A program made the translations under genes and the position numbers. 64,000 nt of DNA from Pogona vitticeps. Taxonomy: Eukaryota > Chordata > Lepidosauria > Squamata > Agamidae. The notes below the pieces were generated by a model that did no database searches, was not told the DNA's origin, and saw only the letters and a list, made by a program, of their open reading frames with translations. The DNA lies in contig NC_135785.1 of the NCBI RefSeq assembly GCF_051106095.1, positions 103,912,501 through 103,976,500 of the forward strand, written 5' to 3'. Each line of letters begins with the position of its first letter. Position 1 is the first letter of the stretch. This document shows, piece after piece, positions 24,001-33,971 of this stretch.

Positions 24001-24415
24001 TTAACATCGCTATGCGGGGCACCACTGTAGTGTGCTACTGTAGTTAGTGCAACTTAATATGACAAATTGGCTGAACTAGTTTTTCACAGTCTAGCAAGTA
24101 GATAACATAAGCAAGTAAATTGAGCCAACGCTGTCTACAGCAAGAAATTACCAGCTTCTCTCATATATAAACAACTATTCTTAAATAGCTGGAGCAAAAG
24201 TGCTTTTTTAAAATTGTAATTGTATGTAGGCTTCCAAAAATATCTTTATTGCATTTTTGTCATCTTACCTTGTTATCTTGTCTGTCTCCAGGTATGTTGG
24301 CCGTGAACCTGCTGCTGCTCCAGCAACTGGCAACAAGAACACTCATCTGGTGTCACTCAGAAGATTTTTAGATACAGCTTTCAACCTGGAGGCATTTGAA
24401 GGAAAAATGTTTTGA
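8842..24415 (+). CDS. OGDHL: OGDHL, C-terminal seven coding exons (2-oxoglutarate dehydrogenase-like E1)
   Basis: Seven plus-strand coding blocks (8842-9020, 10769-10840, 12478-12603, 13533-13605, 21555-21718, 22953-23107, 24292-24415), each with AG before and GT after, join in phase to 890 coding bases plus a TGA stop. They give about 297 residues, roughly the last 30% of a family protein of about 1,010. This is the thiamine-diphosphate E1 component of the mitochondrial 2-oxoglutarate dehydrogenase complex, which decarboxylates 2-oxoglutarate in the TCA cycle. Visible are the end of the transketolase-type pyrimidine-binding domain (HGMEGM followed by [14 protein letters not shown]) and the OxoGdeHyase C-terminal domain ([48 protein letters not shown]). 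The ending [19 protein letters not shown] is closer to the OGDHL paralogue than to OGDH, as I remember them, and the CHAT/C10orf53 neighbours agree. The reading frame is intact. The N-terminal exons, with the targeting peptide and most of the ThDP site, lie left of the window. Confidence 0.95.
9840..10388 (-). mobile_element. tRNA-headed SINE (MIR/CORE-like), split by a hAT insertion
   Basis: Read on the minus strand from 10388, the sequence has a tRNA-like head GAGAGCCAGTGTGATATAG and the stretch GGACTCAGGAGACCTAGC. At the other end is a tail around CACTACAAATCAGATGTG of the kind shared with L2-type LINEs. The hAT element at 10006-10366 interrupts the head; removing it would restore a continuous SINE. 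A relative lies in plus orientation at about 56972-57150. Confidence 0.65.
10006..10366. mobile_element. Non-autonomous hAT element, 361 bp, GC-rich
   Basis: Terminal inverted repeats are CAGGGGTCCCCAAC (left) and GTTGGGGACCACTG (right). The flanks carry an 8-bp duplication with one mismatch, TACTATAC (9998-10005) and TACTATAT (10367-10374), as hAT transposases make. The inside is C-rich with many CG, ACACAT and GCATGC units. Open frames across it have no known protein domain and are composition artefacts. A truncated relative in the opposite orientation lies near 62527-62667. Confidence 0.9.
10769..10840 (+). CDS. OGDHL: OGDHL coding exon 2 of 7 in window
   Basis: 72 bp, phase 0 at both ends, acceptor ATTATCAG and donor GTAAGT. 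It encodes [14 protein letters not shown] and then [10 protein letters not shown]. The [12 protein letters not shown] signature is characteristic of 2-oxoglutarate dehydrogenase E1 proteins and is complete here. Confidence 0.95.
10841..12477 (+). other. OGDHL intron
   Basis: It contains one short inverted-repeat element (10978-11235). The rest, about 11240-12470, is AT-rich with no recognisable repeat or gene. Confidence 0.8.
10978..11235. mobile_element. DNA-transposon MITE with CCCTGTTTCC-type ends
   Basis: The left end, CCCTGTTTCCATGAAAATAA, and the right end, TTATTTTCGGGGAAACATGG, are inverted copies. Internal AAAATAAGCCC units recur in both orientations around a short unique core. No coding capacity is seen. 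I recognise the pattern as a common vertebrate MITE but cannot name its superfamily with certainty. One or two bases at each end are uncertain. Confidence 0.65.
12478..12603 (+). CDS. OGDHL: OGDHL coding exon 3 of 7 in window
   Basis: 126 bp, phase 0 at both ends, acceptor CTCCTTCAG and donor GTAAGT. It encodes [20 protein letters not shown], then [20 protein letters not shown] and KP, the link between the pyrimidine domain and the C-terminal domain. Confidence 0.95.
12604..13532 (+). other. OGDHL intron with a possible hAT MITE relic
   Basis: Around 12898-13040 the sequence resembles a worn palindromic hAT MITE (CAGGAGTGGAGAAGCTGTAG, later CTTCCAAAAACTGCTGG), but the far end cannot be placed. 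The rest holds nothing recognisable. Confidence 0.4.
13533..13605 (+). CDS. OGDHL: OGDHL coding exon 4 of 7 in window
   Basis: 73 bp, acceptor ATTTTGCAG and donor GTAGGT. It encodes [20 protein letters not shown] then EMLL and ends one base into a Gly codon. This phase matches the GG that opens the next exon 7.95 kb away, across the intron that carries the DIRS-type element. Confidence 0.95.
14186..14396. mobile_element. Palindromic MITE, copy 2 (relative of 4089-4352)
   Basis: It shares TTGATTCAGTGG, GGAGTAGACCCATTTGAATC and GAGTTGACTCACCAAATCCC with the copies at 4089 and 30914, and folds on itself in the same way. The ends (AAAATCCTGTAAC and CAGAATATCAGCC) are more worn. Confidence 0.65.
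14786..14963 (-). mobile_element. RTE/Bov-B-like LINE fragment, ORF2 C-terminus
   Basis: Minus-strand translation gives [16 protein letters not shown] and ending [15 protein letters not shown]. This fits the end of RTE-clade ORF2 proteins (GKxEGxRxRGRQRxRW ... WRxxVHGVTxSxTRL), with heavy divergence. Only about 60 residues are recognisable, so it is a short 5'-truncated relic. Confidence 0.55.
15717..15886 (+). repeat. Left inverted terminal repeat of the DIRS-type element
   Basis: It begins TTCTTCTTCGTGGCCTCTG and passes through TTTAGTCTGCGCCTGCGCTG and GATCCCCCATGAGGCACAAG to CCGCCGTGCTG. The same sequence appears inverted at the right end with only a few differences, for example GAATACAC here against GAATTCAC there. 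Confidence 0.88.
21102..21195. repeat. Internal complementary region of the DIRS-type element
   Basis: 94 bp. The first part (21102 to about 21138) is the exact reverse complement of the outer left terminal repeat, including the left-specific GGCCACGAAGAAG. The second part (about 21139-21195) is the exact reverse complement of the outer right terminal repeat, including AGAAAGGTTACTTACCTG. In DIRS-1 such a region is thought to template completion and joining of the ends into a circle. Confidence 0.88.
21250..21452 (-). repeat. Right inverted terminal repeat of the DIRS-type element
   Basis: This is an inverted copy of the left repeat, extended outward by about 27 bp that the left copy lacks (from CCATGGTTACAGG through GTAACCTTTCT). 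An extended right repeat is known from DIRS-1. The outermost two or three bases are ambiguous because TTT/TTC could belong to either side. Confidence 0.88.
21555..21718 (+). CDS. OGDHL: OGDHL coding exon 5 of 7 in window
   Basis: 164 bp, acceptor TATATCTAG and donor GTAAGA. It encodes [20 protein letters not shown] and [20 protein letters not shown], ending ITRLEQ in phase 0. It begins only about 100 bp after the right end of the DIRS-type element. Confidence 0.95.
21719..22952 (+). other. OGDHL intron, nothing recognised
   Basis: 1.2 kb of AT-rich noncoding DNA with no repeat family or reading frame that I recognise. Confidence 0.7.
22953..23107 (+). CDS. OGDHL: OGDHL coding exon 6 of 7 in window
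   Basis: 155 bp, acceptor TTTCTCTAG and donor GTAAAG. It encodes [40 protein letters not shown] and [12 protein letters not shown], with the Trp codon split TG|G across the intron. [18 protein letters not shown] is a hallmark of the E1o C-terminal domain. Confidence 0.95.
23108..24291 (+). other. OGDHL intron with a Tigger-like MITE
   Basis: It contains a short AT dinucleotide run (about 23580-23593) into which the 434-bp element at 23594-24027 inserted. The other parts (23108-23580 and 24030-24291) show nothing recognisable. Confidence 0.8.
23594..24027. mobile_element. Tigger/mariner-like MITE, 434 bp, TA target, copy 1
   Basis: The ends are CAGTGGTGCCTCGCATAACG and CGGGGCACCACTG, with TA on both sides (23592-23593 and 24028-24029). 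CAGTGGTGCC-type ends with TA duplication fit the Tigger branch of Tc1/mariner. The inside is strikingly self-complementary (TTGCGATG, AGCGATC and AACGCATT units) with a more GC-rich core. There is no transposase. A relative lies at 62951-63324. Confidence 0.82.
24292..24415 (+). CDS. OGDHL: OGDHL last coding exon with TGA stop
   Basis: 124 bp, acceptor GTCTCCAG; the first base completes the split Trp codon. It encodes [20 protein letters not shown] and [20 protein letters not shown], then TGA at 24413-24415. The APATGN motif is shared by OGDH and OGDHL. The ending, AFEGKMF here and AFEGKTF as I remember human OGDHL, is the main reason for choosing OGDHL over OGDH. Confidence 0.95.
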
Positions 24416-26900
24416 CTTTAATATAATGGTCCCATCTTCTCCATCTGTAGTTTAGCATTTATGTACTATATCTTAGAAATACCATGATCCTAAAAGGAAA
24501 TTAAAAATAGTGGGAAATTACTTCAGAATTTGTAGGGACTTTTTGCAAATGAGCTCATCTCTCTTAAACTGTTGTTTTAGTGTGAATTCTAAGATTGCCT
24601 CTTAATTCTCCTCCAGTTAAATGATTTTATGGATTACAGTGCAGCTACCTCTGAATGAAGACACAGAGTAAATACGGTTTCCTTCCTTCCTTCAGTTTAT
24701 ATTTTGAATGAACCAGTCTCTATATTTTAATGATTTTTTTTACATCCCAACGCTAGGAGTAGTAGAAATAATGCTAACAAAGCAGAGTGGTACACTAGAA
24801 ATATTCCAAAAGTCATTGTTAGATGGCAAGCTCCACAACTGCAGTTTTCCATTAATTTAGACTATAATTTTATAAAGCTGGAATGAAGAGACTACAGTGA
24901 AAATCTTATAGAAAAGCAACAATCTTATAATATTCTTCTGTGTACTTTCGTCTTATACACAAATTGTTGTGAGAGGGATTTAAGGAGGAGTAGAGAGAAC
25001 CACATATGCTTCCTTGAGTTCCCTAGAAGAACGGTCAGGAAAAAACATGAAAAATACATGTCCCTAGTATCAGTGAGAGAGAAGATATATTCCCTAGGAG
25101 CCCATTTAGGCAGTGGGGGAAATTCTGTCAGCCTATAGGTAAAAATCCAAACGTTCAATTTCCCAATAGCCATGTGATTATGTCTTTAAAATATAGGATT
25201 GTTAAACTCAGATTGATGGGTCTCTGTGGTCCAAAGGTGAACAGATTGAAAGGAGCAGCCACATTTACCCTTTCTGTCAGTCTCTTCTCAAAACCAATAC
25301 CCTGTGTTAATGACAGATGTTAGAGCAGGAACACAGACCAGGATCTTTAAAATACCCTTTTTCTCCCCATTAGGGGCTTGGAGAACTTTGGAGAACTTTG
25401 CAAAAGAATATTAGGGTGCCAGCAAGAGCTCCAGCCCTGCATTATACTTGCCTTTTGATGCATTTAGTTTGTCACGATAGGAGTTGGGTGATGTCAGTAG
25501 GTGCAGCCTCATTGGCATTCAACACCAGTCCCCTTCCATGGCCTAGCATTCATTTTATCATTGGTGAAACAGCAACTGACATCTCTGTAATTCACACTGA
25601 GGTCTCTCTTTGTCCTTTTGCTGCTGCTGTTCATAATATTGCAAAGAATTACTTTGCTATTTAAAACTCATGAGCGTTGCACAACAACTGAGCACATCCA
25701 GCATTAGGTTTATTTCTGAACTACTTGAAGCATTCTTCTTGAAGTTCTCAATGCTGCAGAATAGTCATAACAGTCTGTACAGTGGGTATATATAATATTT
25801 GAATTCTATAGGCGATGTTACTACGTCTGTTTGGTCTGCTCTTAGTCAGCACTAAAATATATTGGCATTTCCAGTGGCGTGTTCCATGTTCATTTAGTTT
25901 TGAATGCAACTAATGAAATAGTTTCATTTTCAGTGTTATGCACACTTAACCTGAGCACCATCCAACACAATAGAACTTCCTTCTGAGCAAACACACTTAG
26001 GCTTATGCTATACACAGTCCAAAGTCAAAACATTATTTTTTAAAAAACAAATTATAAATTTAAAGGAGAAGGTCTGGGTGCAGTTACTAGGTCTATATAT
26101 TTTGCTCTGTTTGTACAAGGAAGGCCATTTCAGTGTAACTTGAAACATTTCCTGTCTCCTTTTGAATGATAAATGCTCTTGTGGCTAGAAACGCAGAAAT
26201 TTAGTGACAAAAATTAACATAAACATAAAAGTGGGAAATGGCAGGCTTCCATTTTCATTGTTGTTTGTAGAATTTAGCATTATATTTTAGAAAATAAATT
26301 CTGTCCAATAATGTGAGAAATAAACAGTAGAATGAAAAGTCTCTTTTATTTATGGTTGTTTTATGACAGCTTCTCTTTGGGGGATAGGCATTAACATCCT
26401 ATTTACAAAAAGGCTGCCATCTACTGGTCGTCTTGTATTTTTCTGTTCCTTTCATTTGAAAGGTATGGGATTTAATGTGGAAGGAACTAGCTGTTGGAGT
26501 ACAATTCCTTGAACAAACTCTGTTGATCCAGGATTGTGCCCAGAATATTTTTTAAAAGCATCAAACAGCACTAGAAACGGGTTTGTGCTCAATCCAAGAG
26601 GATGCAGTTAATCTCTTAAAACAGTCTCTTGAGTGGATGCAGAGCAGGAGAGCAACTATGGAAGTGTTTCACTCATTCTGGCAAGCTCCCTGTTGTGTGT
26701 CTGATTGCATGGCCACTCTTGGAAGCAGTCCAGACCAAACACATGATGAGGAGGCTGCTAAAGTGGGGTAAGGGCTTATATGATTGTACTGATCCACCTT
26801 TGCTGATGCACATATTTAATAGAGTGACTAACAAAACAGAAAAAATGACATATTATGGCAACAGGTTTTAGCTTCTGTCTTCTGTTGCTTTGAATAAAGT
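24416..26900 (+). other. Presumed OGDHL 3' UTR and flank
   Basis: Noncoding DNA after the OGDHL stop. AATAAA hexamers occur at 26293, 26319 and 26893. The last is followed by GTTATTTTATTCTGAGC, a U-rich stretch, and is a reasonable distal poly(A) site, giving a 3' UTR of up to about 2.5 kb. Which site is used cannot be told from sequence. No known repeat is seen in the stretch. Confidence 0.4.
26893..26898 (+). terminator. Candidate OGDHL poly(A) signal AATAAA
   Basis: Canonical hexamer on the OGDHL strand about 2.5 kb after the stop, with a U-rich downstream region. Upstream alternatives are at 26293 and 26319. Confidence 0.35.
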
Positions 26901-28047
26901 TATTTTATTCTGAGCTAAATATTGGTACATCTCAGACAACATGGCAAAAACCTGCTACCATTTTCTTTCTTTCATAGCAATTGAAGAAGACAATGACTGA
27001 AACATGTTGCCATAATATAAATTTTTTAAAAGTCGTTTTACTGCACAAATACACACGCAAACACATTTCCTTTTTTGACTGCATATTTCTGTTTTAATTC
27101 TTTGGAAGTTCAACAGGTTTTCTGGTTGGAATCATATACAAAGTTGTCAATGGCTGCTTATTTGGTTTAAACTCTAGGTTTTTGCCAGGTTACCTGGGAT
27201 CTACCAAGATTCTGTCCTTAAGATTGCATTTAGTAAGTTATGTAAAATAGCTGACATAGCATCTGGAGGTAATTACTGTGCTATAGTAATTCTTGGCACA
27301 TAACTTTTGTCTTCACAAATTCCAAAATCAATTTTCATCATACATACCAGCATTTTACAGGAGTTAATTTCATCCCGTTTTTAGTTGTCACTTGCTGTAT
27401 GATGATTTAAAGAATCCTCATATATTTTAATGGAAAGTTTTCCATACATACAACTTCTTAGTTCAACATAACAATGATTCAGTTCACTGTTGGATAAGTA
27501 TTTCTGGAAACTAGTCTTTGGACACAATAATGGAACTTAGCTGACAACTGTATATGTGCCTTCCTTTCCTCACATCAATTAGTTGTCTGTAGATCTTTCC
27601 TCATTTGAGTCAGTGGGATAGATTCTGCTCTGTCAGCTTGTATGGATAAAGGAGAAAATTCAACAGAAATAGAAACTACTGAAATGGGAGAGCATATACC
27701 CCACTGAATAGCTTGGATGTAGCCAGATCTATGACAAGGAACAAGTGCTTTTCTCACCACTCATTCCCTGCTATATCCATCCTATGATTTTAGTTCTGGA
27801 CTGGTTTTTCATCTTGTTCCTTCCTCAGATAGATCCATTAAGAGCATTTTACTGCATTGAAGAAAGCAAATACTGTATTCCATGTGTTTTGTGTCCTTCC
27901 TATGGTAAATTTCATAACAGGCGAACATATTTGATGAAACTAGGGTGAACTACTATGAAAGTTATTGTGTTCCATTAAGTGATGAACAAGATGATTCATG
28001 AAAAGTGACACATCATTTCCCTAATGCTGTCACAAGATGCTTTAGGT

Positions 28048-28183
28048 CAGTGGTGTCCAACCTTGGCCCTCCAGATGTTCTTAGACTACAGCTCCCAGAA
28101 GCCTTCACCACCACCTCTGCTGGCCAAGATTTCTGGGAGTTGAAGTCTAAGAATATCTGGAGGGCCAAGGTTGGACACCACTG
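28048..28183. mobile_element. 136-bp palindromic hAT MITE, copy 1
   Basis: The ends are CAGTGGTGTCCAACCTTGG and its near-perfect mirror CCAAGGTTGGACACCACTG. The arms continue (CCCTCCAGATGTTCTTAGAC against the other side), so the element folds into one hairpin around CTTCACCACCACCTCTG. A perfect 8-bp duplication, CTTTAGGT, flanks it (28040-28047 and 28184-28191), diagnostic of hAT insertion. Two more copies of exactly this length lie at 56097 and 56281. Confidence 0.92.
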
Positions 28184-29535
28184 CTTTAGGTACTGCATCT
28201 AAAGATGGACGTTCGATACTGGAACTTTAAATTTTCACTCAGTATATATTACAAGCATTTTTCTTTATGAACCGGGACAATCAGCCAGTGAATGTTCTTG
28301 ACTGCTGCTGCAAACCTACACCTTTCCTACATCTAGAAGCCATTTGAAACGTATTAAAGTTGAAAAGAATATCCAAAGGCCAGCATATCATCCCTTGTAT
28401 TACTTGTTCTTTGACATAATATGCATCAGAACACGGCCAAAGAGCCCAAAAAACCCACAACAACCATTAGATCCCAGCCGTGAAAGCCTTCGTGAATATA
28501 TTGAATGTTAAAAATACTTATCTGTCAGTAAGTGTCCAACAGTAGGTTTGCAAATAATATAAAATATGGTTATTAATGAAGACCTATCACACAGTATTCA
28601 GAATATCGAATTAATAAGACTCATCTGGTAATGGATGACTTCAAGCTCACAATGAATGTGATGTGCCCAAGATGAATTTTCCAAACAACATGTATTTTCA
28701 AGTAAATTGTGACTTACTCAAATTACTCCAATATATAGAATGGAGAAGAAGATACAATAGTGTGCAATATTTCAGCAACAGTTACAATGGCAACATGGTC
28801 AATATGGGATGTGAGGATGCACTGAAAATGGAAATACCTAGTGTTGAAAAACTACAAAATGATGTTAGGAGAGGTAATTCTACAATGCACTGTCTTGTCT
28901 CTTCCTTTATAATGGTATACTTCTTATGAATGTCTTGCCATGTACTTGACACAGGATAGAGCTCAGTGAAGCAAGTATTCTGTTAACAAAGAAGTCAATG
29001 ATTCCTCTGTTGACATGCCATGTTGTATTCCACTTCCATCCAGTGTCTGTCCTGTTCACCCTATTTCTGCCACTTAGAGCAATTGCTAGTTTGAGAGATC
29101 AGGAAAGTACAATATATTACATTATCTTCTTGTGTGAGAGTTTGACGTGAAAAGGGGAAACAACTGTAATTATTGTGTTATTCTGCCATTAGGCCCACTT
29201 GGCTGTTGATTGCTGCACAGTTGGCAAATACCTAAGAGTTTCCCTCTCCCACTGCAAATGGTTCCGAGGACTGAGGGAAGGCACTAATGACAGATTTTCT
29301 TCAACAATAAAGAATACTTCAGATCCATTTTGGCAATGAGAAATGTGCCTTAATGAGACAATTAGCCAAGATATAAAAGCTATAAAGCAATTCAATTAAC
29401 ACAATTCTTTGTACATTTTGTGGGACCTCTTGGAGATTTAAAGTTCTTATTTGAGTGAACATTGTTGAACTGCCTTGTTAGGAATTGTTTCTTTGATGAA
29501 ACACTCCTCAATATATGGGATCCGCCACACAAAAG

Positions 29536-29705
29536 AGTCGGTATAGTAGACAAAACTGAGCAGTTCTGAGTTTGAATCCCCATGTGGCCCTCATCAGAAT
29601 GCCTTTATACTAGTCACTCTTTCTCAGTTTTATCTACCTCCTGGTGAGACAGGGCTGTCAATGCTGGCCAGAGCTCCTTAGAAGAAAAATGGGATAAAAA
29701 TGAAT
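29536..29705 (+). mobile_element. tRNA-headed SINE with LINE-type tail, worn
   Basis: A tRNA-like head region (GAGTCGGTATAGTAGAC, GTTCTGAGTTTGAATCCCC, the latter like a B box) is followed by a TTTTATCTACCTCCTGGTGAG and GAGCTCCTTAGAAG tail of a type shared by squamate SINEs and L2-like LINEs. It is diverged and its ends are approximate. Confidence 0.5.
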
Positions 29706-30913
29706 GGAACAGAATTATTTTAGTTTGAAATACTCAGAATATTGAGTATTTCAATATTTCAAAACTGTCACCGAATATTGCACTGGACACTATGGCAGAA
29801 ATCTGTCTGACAGTACAGTAGAACTGCAGTATCCATGGGGGAATTGGTGCCAGAAAGTGTGGATATAAAAACCTTAAATGTAGCATAATCTCAAGTTCCT
29901 TCTATTGGCCAGTTCTGGCAATATACCTTGGAAACACATATTTCGGGAGGGGGGTGTTATTTAATATTTTCTGGTAGCCGATAAACAATGGGTATTGATC
30001 TCACAGATATGGTGATCCTACTGCATATAGGATTTATTGATTAAAATATAGGTTTAAAGCAGCTATATTTACATATATATCCATATCCTTCTTTCCCTCC
30101 TGGGATAAAATGATCATTAAGCATTATTAACTGTTTACTGACTGAGATCCAAAGAACACAAGTGTCTTACACACCCAAGGAAGGATGACACATAGGTTTC
30201 TGAAACAGCAGACTCCCCAGTGTCAAAGTTCTTGCAAACCACAGGAAGCTTCAGAATTAGCTTTAAAAATTACAAGGACCATGACGAAACCACTGGATGC
30301 TCCTAAACTAACTTAAAGTTGTCACCAACTACTTCCTTTACTGTTTATATTTTTACCAAATTGTGCCAAAGAATATCCACTGGTTTATTTTATAATGCAG
30401 ATGTTTAGCATCAGGACAACCTGCTAGTGAAATATTAGCTGGATGTTTCATATTTATGTTTGTGAGTCAGACTGGGAGATCCTTTTGCATAGCCCAAAAT
30501 GAGTAGACCAGGTACACTGAAGTAACAGGAGCACTTGGGAGTCAATGTGCATGATTGAATTTTTGTGGTAAAAGTCCCAGAGAAGTTGAGATTTTCATTA
30601 AGTGTTGCTTTTTCAACGAATCTTTGTTCCACTTATTATATTGATCACAAAATGAATGCCTTTTACAAACACTGCATACAGTGTTGTGGACCTGTTTTTC
30701 AGTTATTGTACTCTCTAGTCATTGTTGTCCTCCCAAAGATCTGGGACAGGAGCAAGAATTTCTTGCTGTTGATGGTTACTAAGCACAAGACCGGTTCTCA
30801 GTATATTCTCAGCTACATGGGCGTTTGTGACATACTGTAGGTGAGTTATTTGCATAGAGTTTCTCTGGGTGCTGTATTTTATTTCCATACCTGCTATTTA
30901 AATAACTGGGAGT

Positions 30914-31129
30914 GGCTGAAATCCTGTTGCTTAGCATAATAACTAATTTTAGAGTAGGTCTATTGAATCAGAAGGGATTTGGTGAGTCAGCCCCTCTGTA
31001 CATTCCAGTAATTCAAATGGACTAGAGCACATCCATTTGAATCCATGGAACTTACAAGGTATTCACCAAATCCCCCCTGATTCAACTGGACTAGTGTGAC
31101 TTACTAGATTAAGTAGCAGGATTCTAGCC
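30914..31129. mobile_element. Palindromic MITE, copy 3 (GGCTGAAATCCTG ends)
   Basis: It starts GGCTGAAATCCTGTTGCTTA and ends TAGCAGGATTCTAGCC, with internal inverted blocks (GGATTTGGTGAGTCAGCCCC; TTGAATCCATGGAACTTAC). It is the best preserved of three relatives (4089, 14186, here) and has no coding capacity. Confidence 0.7.
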
Positions 31130-32839
31130 AATTTTGGCTAAAATTATATAAAACATCTGACAGGGCTGGGAAACCTTTCAAATATAAACCCCAAACCTTT
31201 TGTGTGACTGCTACAATACAGTATCATAAACAAGCAAACTTCTGAGTCTTGCAAGACTTGGAGGCTCTCTTGTATAGGATATTTTCATGGTGCAATAGAG
31301 GTACAGTATTACCAGGATTTGTTTTTGGATTTTGTCCATAACTGTGTTTTATTTTTTTTAAATGGATTTAAACACAAGAGCTCCATACTTAGAGAAAAAG
31401 AATATGGACTGTTGAAATGGTGCCCATTTCTTTTAAAAATTAGCAAATATATTACTGTGTCAATGGTGATGACATTTCAGACATTCATTGACTATTTCCC
31501 TCTGAACGGACAGTTCCTTCTGGACAGTTGTATTATATTAAACTTTGTCACTTGGACATATTTTTAAGACTTACCTTTTTAAATCTCATGCATGTCTGTT
31601 CAGAAGAAACACCAACAGAATTCAGTGGTTCTTATCCCCAGCTACGTGTATATAGGACTGGAATTTTCTGTTTCCTGAGGCATATCTAAACTTGGGCATT
31701 TATCACATACAGGGATAGAATTTTTTTAAACAACCACACTGAGACGTTTGCTGGAATTCTAGGGCTTTACTCCCACCACAAACCCTCTCAGATGTTCGAT
31801 AACACTCCAGCCCATTGCACTCCATGCCGGGTGCCTCTCAGGAAATTTATGAAACACCGGGGAGGCTAGACCCCCATAGAATTCTAGCTGGGGCAATTCC
31901 AGCAGACGTCTGCATGTTGCCATTTGAAGCAATACAAAAAAAAAAAAAACCCAAAACCATCTCTAATCACAGACAATCACCAGCTCATCTTTGAACTTTA
32001 AATTTCTGTTTACGACACAATGGCCCATATGATATTGCTAAGAGTAGCTGAGTCTAACCTAGTTGGTATTAGTCACAAGACACCGGCCATTAATTGACAC
32101 TGTCCCCCTAGTAGCAAGCATCATTTGTCACCATAGATTATGGATAGATTATGGATCAGACATTCTTTAATTTAGGACGTTTTAAGTGATTTCTTTCACA
32201 GATACACTAACAACCCAGTTGTATGCATTGATAGAAGGAAGCCCCCTACATTTAGTCACAGGTGCACTGATGCATATTATATCTGACATAAGTATTTATG
32301 ATACACTGTAATTTCTAATGTAATTGTTTAGATTTTCATTGTGATGTCTTGTCATAGAATTCAGGTGCTTGTGACTTGTTGGCTCCTTTTGTTTTGGCCT
32401 ATGACAAATATGAAATACACACTGTCATCTATTAAATACCGTTCCTTGACACCAAGTGCTGTCGGGTTTAAAAATAATAGCAGTGCTGTAAGATAAGGTC
32501 AAACATCAAGTTCAGAAAATAATACAGGATGTGAAATAAGAATAAAAAGCAATTGCTGAATGTTCAGTAAATATTAAAGTATTCAGAGAATATATATAAA
32601 ATTTCTAAACAAAGGAGGCAGAATCAAATGGGGGTATTGGTGGTGTCAGATTTGTTTCTATCCTAATATATGCTAACAACCTTTCAGATTTTTCTGATGG
32701 TTTTACCAGACTTTCCCAGAATGCAAAAGGGGGGGAACTAAAGACACATGCAGCCTTTATTGCAATCATAGCCCAAAGATAAAAGCAATTTCCCCCTCAT
32801 AATGTTTAGTCTTAGACTGAGGTGGATAACATGACCAGT

Positions 32840-32866
32840 TTGTTTATTTATTTATTTATTTATTTT
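32840..32866. repeat. (TTTA)n microsatellite
   Basis: About six TTTA units, slightly interrupted at the right end. Confidence 0.85.
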
Positions 32867-33570
32867 ATATGTGTTGGCACATGTTCTCTCTGTAGTGTGG
32901 AATGTTGCTGAGGAAAAATAAATGGATGCTGTGTCAGCTTCAGGCCCCCCAAATGAGTTACCATTATGGTTACCTTTTTTAAAAAGGAAGTCTTAAGTTT
33001 TACATTGTCAGAGTAGCTACTGTTACTTTTTACTTTTTTTAAAAAATCTGAAGCTGATGGCATGTGGTTCAAAACACACTTCTCCCATCAAGCTTCAGTG
33101 CCCAAAGCAGAGCATAAGGTAGCAGCATAAACCAGCACTTGAAATCCTGTTTCTCACTGCATAGTCAGCTGAAACCTTTCTAACTATAAAAGTGAACCAA
33201 TTTTTTTGCTGCAAAGGGAGTGAACTTATCCCTCATCAAGGTGCAATCATACACCTACCTGAATCTTTGGTACTGGGAAAAAATAATTAATTATAAGCGA
33301 ATACGTATTTGTTACCAGTTATTTCTAAATTTTGATTCTCTGTTCCCAGTACAATGTTGTGAGGAATGTGATGTCACACCTTCTGGGTTTTTGTTTTGTT
33401 TTTGCCAACATTCAAAACATAAAGTGGGGTAGATGGCTGTTTTTGCTGACTAAGAACTGACAGCACCATCTCAGATTGTTCAAAACAATTTGATCCTCCT
33501 TTTTGTGTATATATAGATATAGAAATCTTTCTCTTTCTCTGTTTTCTAATTTCTTGAATGTAAGATATAC

Positions 33571-33971
33571 TAGCTGAAATCCTGTTCTGTAAGTTACTCT
33601 GCATAAAGCTGATGCTGTCATCTGTGATTGTTTGGAAATAAAAAAATGGCAGACTTCACCCTCCTGGACCTGAGGCTCCTATGGAATTCTTTTCATTGTA
33701 GGGAAGTCATTGGAGGTTGTGAGATGGCACAGAAGTTATTTATTTATTTAATTATTTACCAGTAAAGCTATTCAGGCTGTGGCAATTTTCAGAAATTAAA
33801 GATTTCTCCCTGTCCCATTGCCCCAAATGGTTTCCCCCTGGGCAAAAGGGATTCCATGACAGCCTTGGGACTTTTGGGACAGAGGGTCAGAAATTTTTGA
33901 TTTCCCAAAAATCACCTTGGCTGATGACACCATTAGCCATTTGCAACATGGCTGTGCAAACAGGATTTCAG
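33571..33971. mobile_element. Possible 400-bp MITE with CTGAAATCCTG termini
   Basis: The left end TAGCTGAAATCCTGTTC and the right end AAACAGGATTTCAG are inverted copies of the same terminal motif used by the palindromic MITEs at 30914 and 52743, but the inside is unrelated and not a long palindrome. It may be a longer non-autonomous member of the same transposon group. Confidence 0.45.

Larger units (their letters stand above)
26901..30913. other. Intergenic DNA between OGDHL and C10orf53, first part
   Basis: No exon recognised on either strand. It contains the 136-bp hAT MITE at 28048 and a SINE-like stretch at 29536-29705. Open frames in the region, such as 28663-28929, have no recognisable domain or splice context. 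The rest is AT-rich with nothing to report. Confidence 0.6.

Noticed and set aside
8842-24415. Assignment to OGDH instead of OGDHL
   Set aside because: The C-terminal end and the CHAT/C10orf53 neighbours fit OGDHL better. OGDH cannot be fully excluded without an alignment.
28663-28929. An 88-codon plus-strand open frame in the intergenic region
   Set aside because: No known domain, no coding neighbours, and AT-rich composition like its surroundings.
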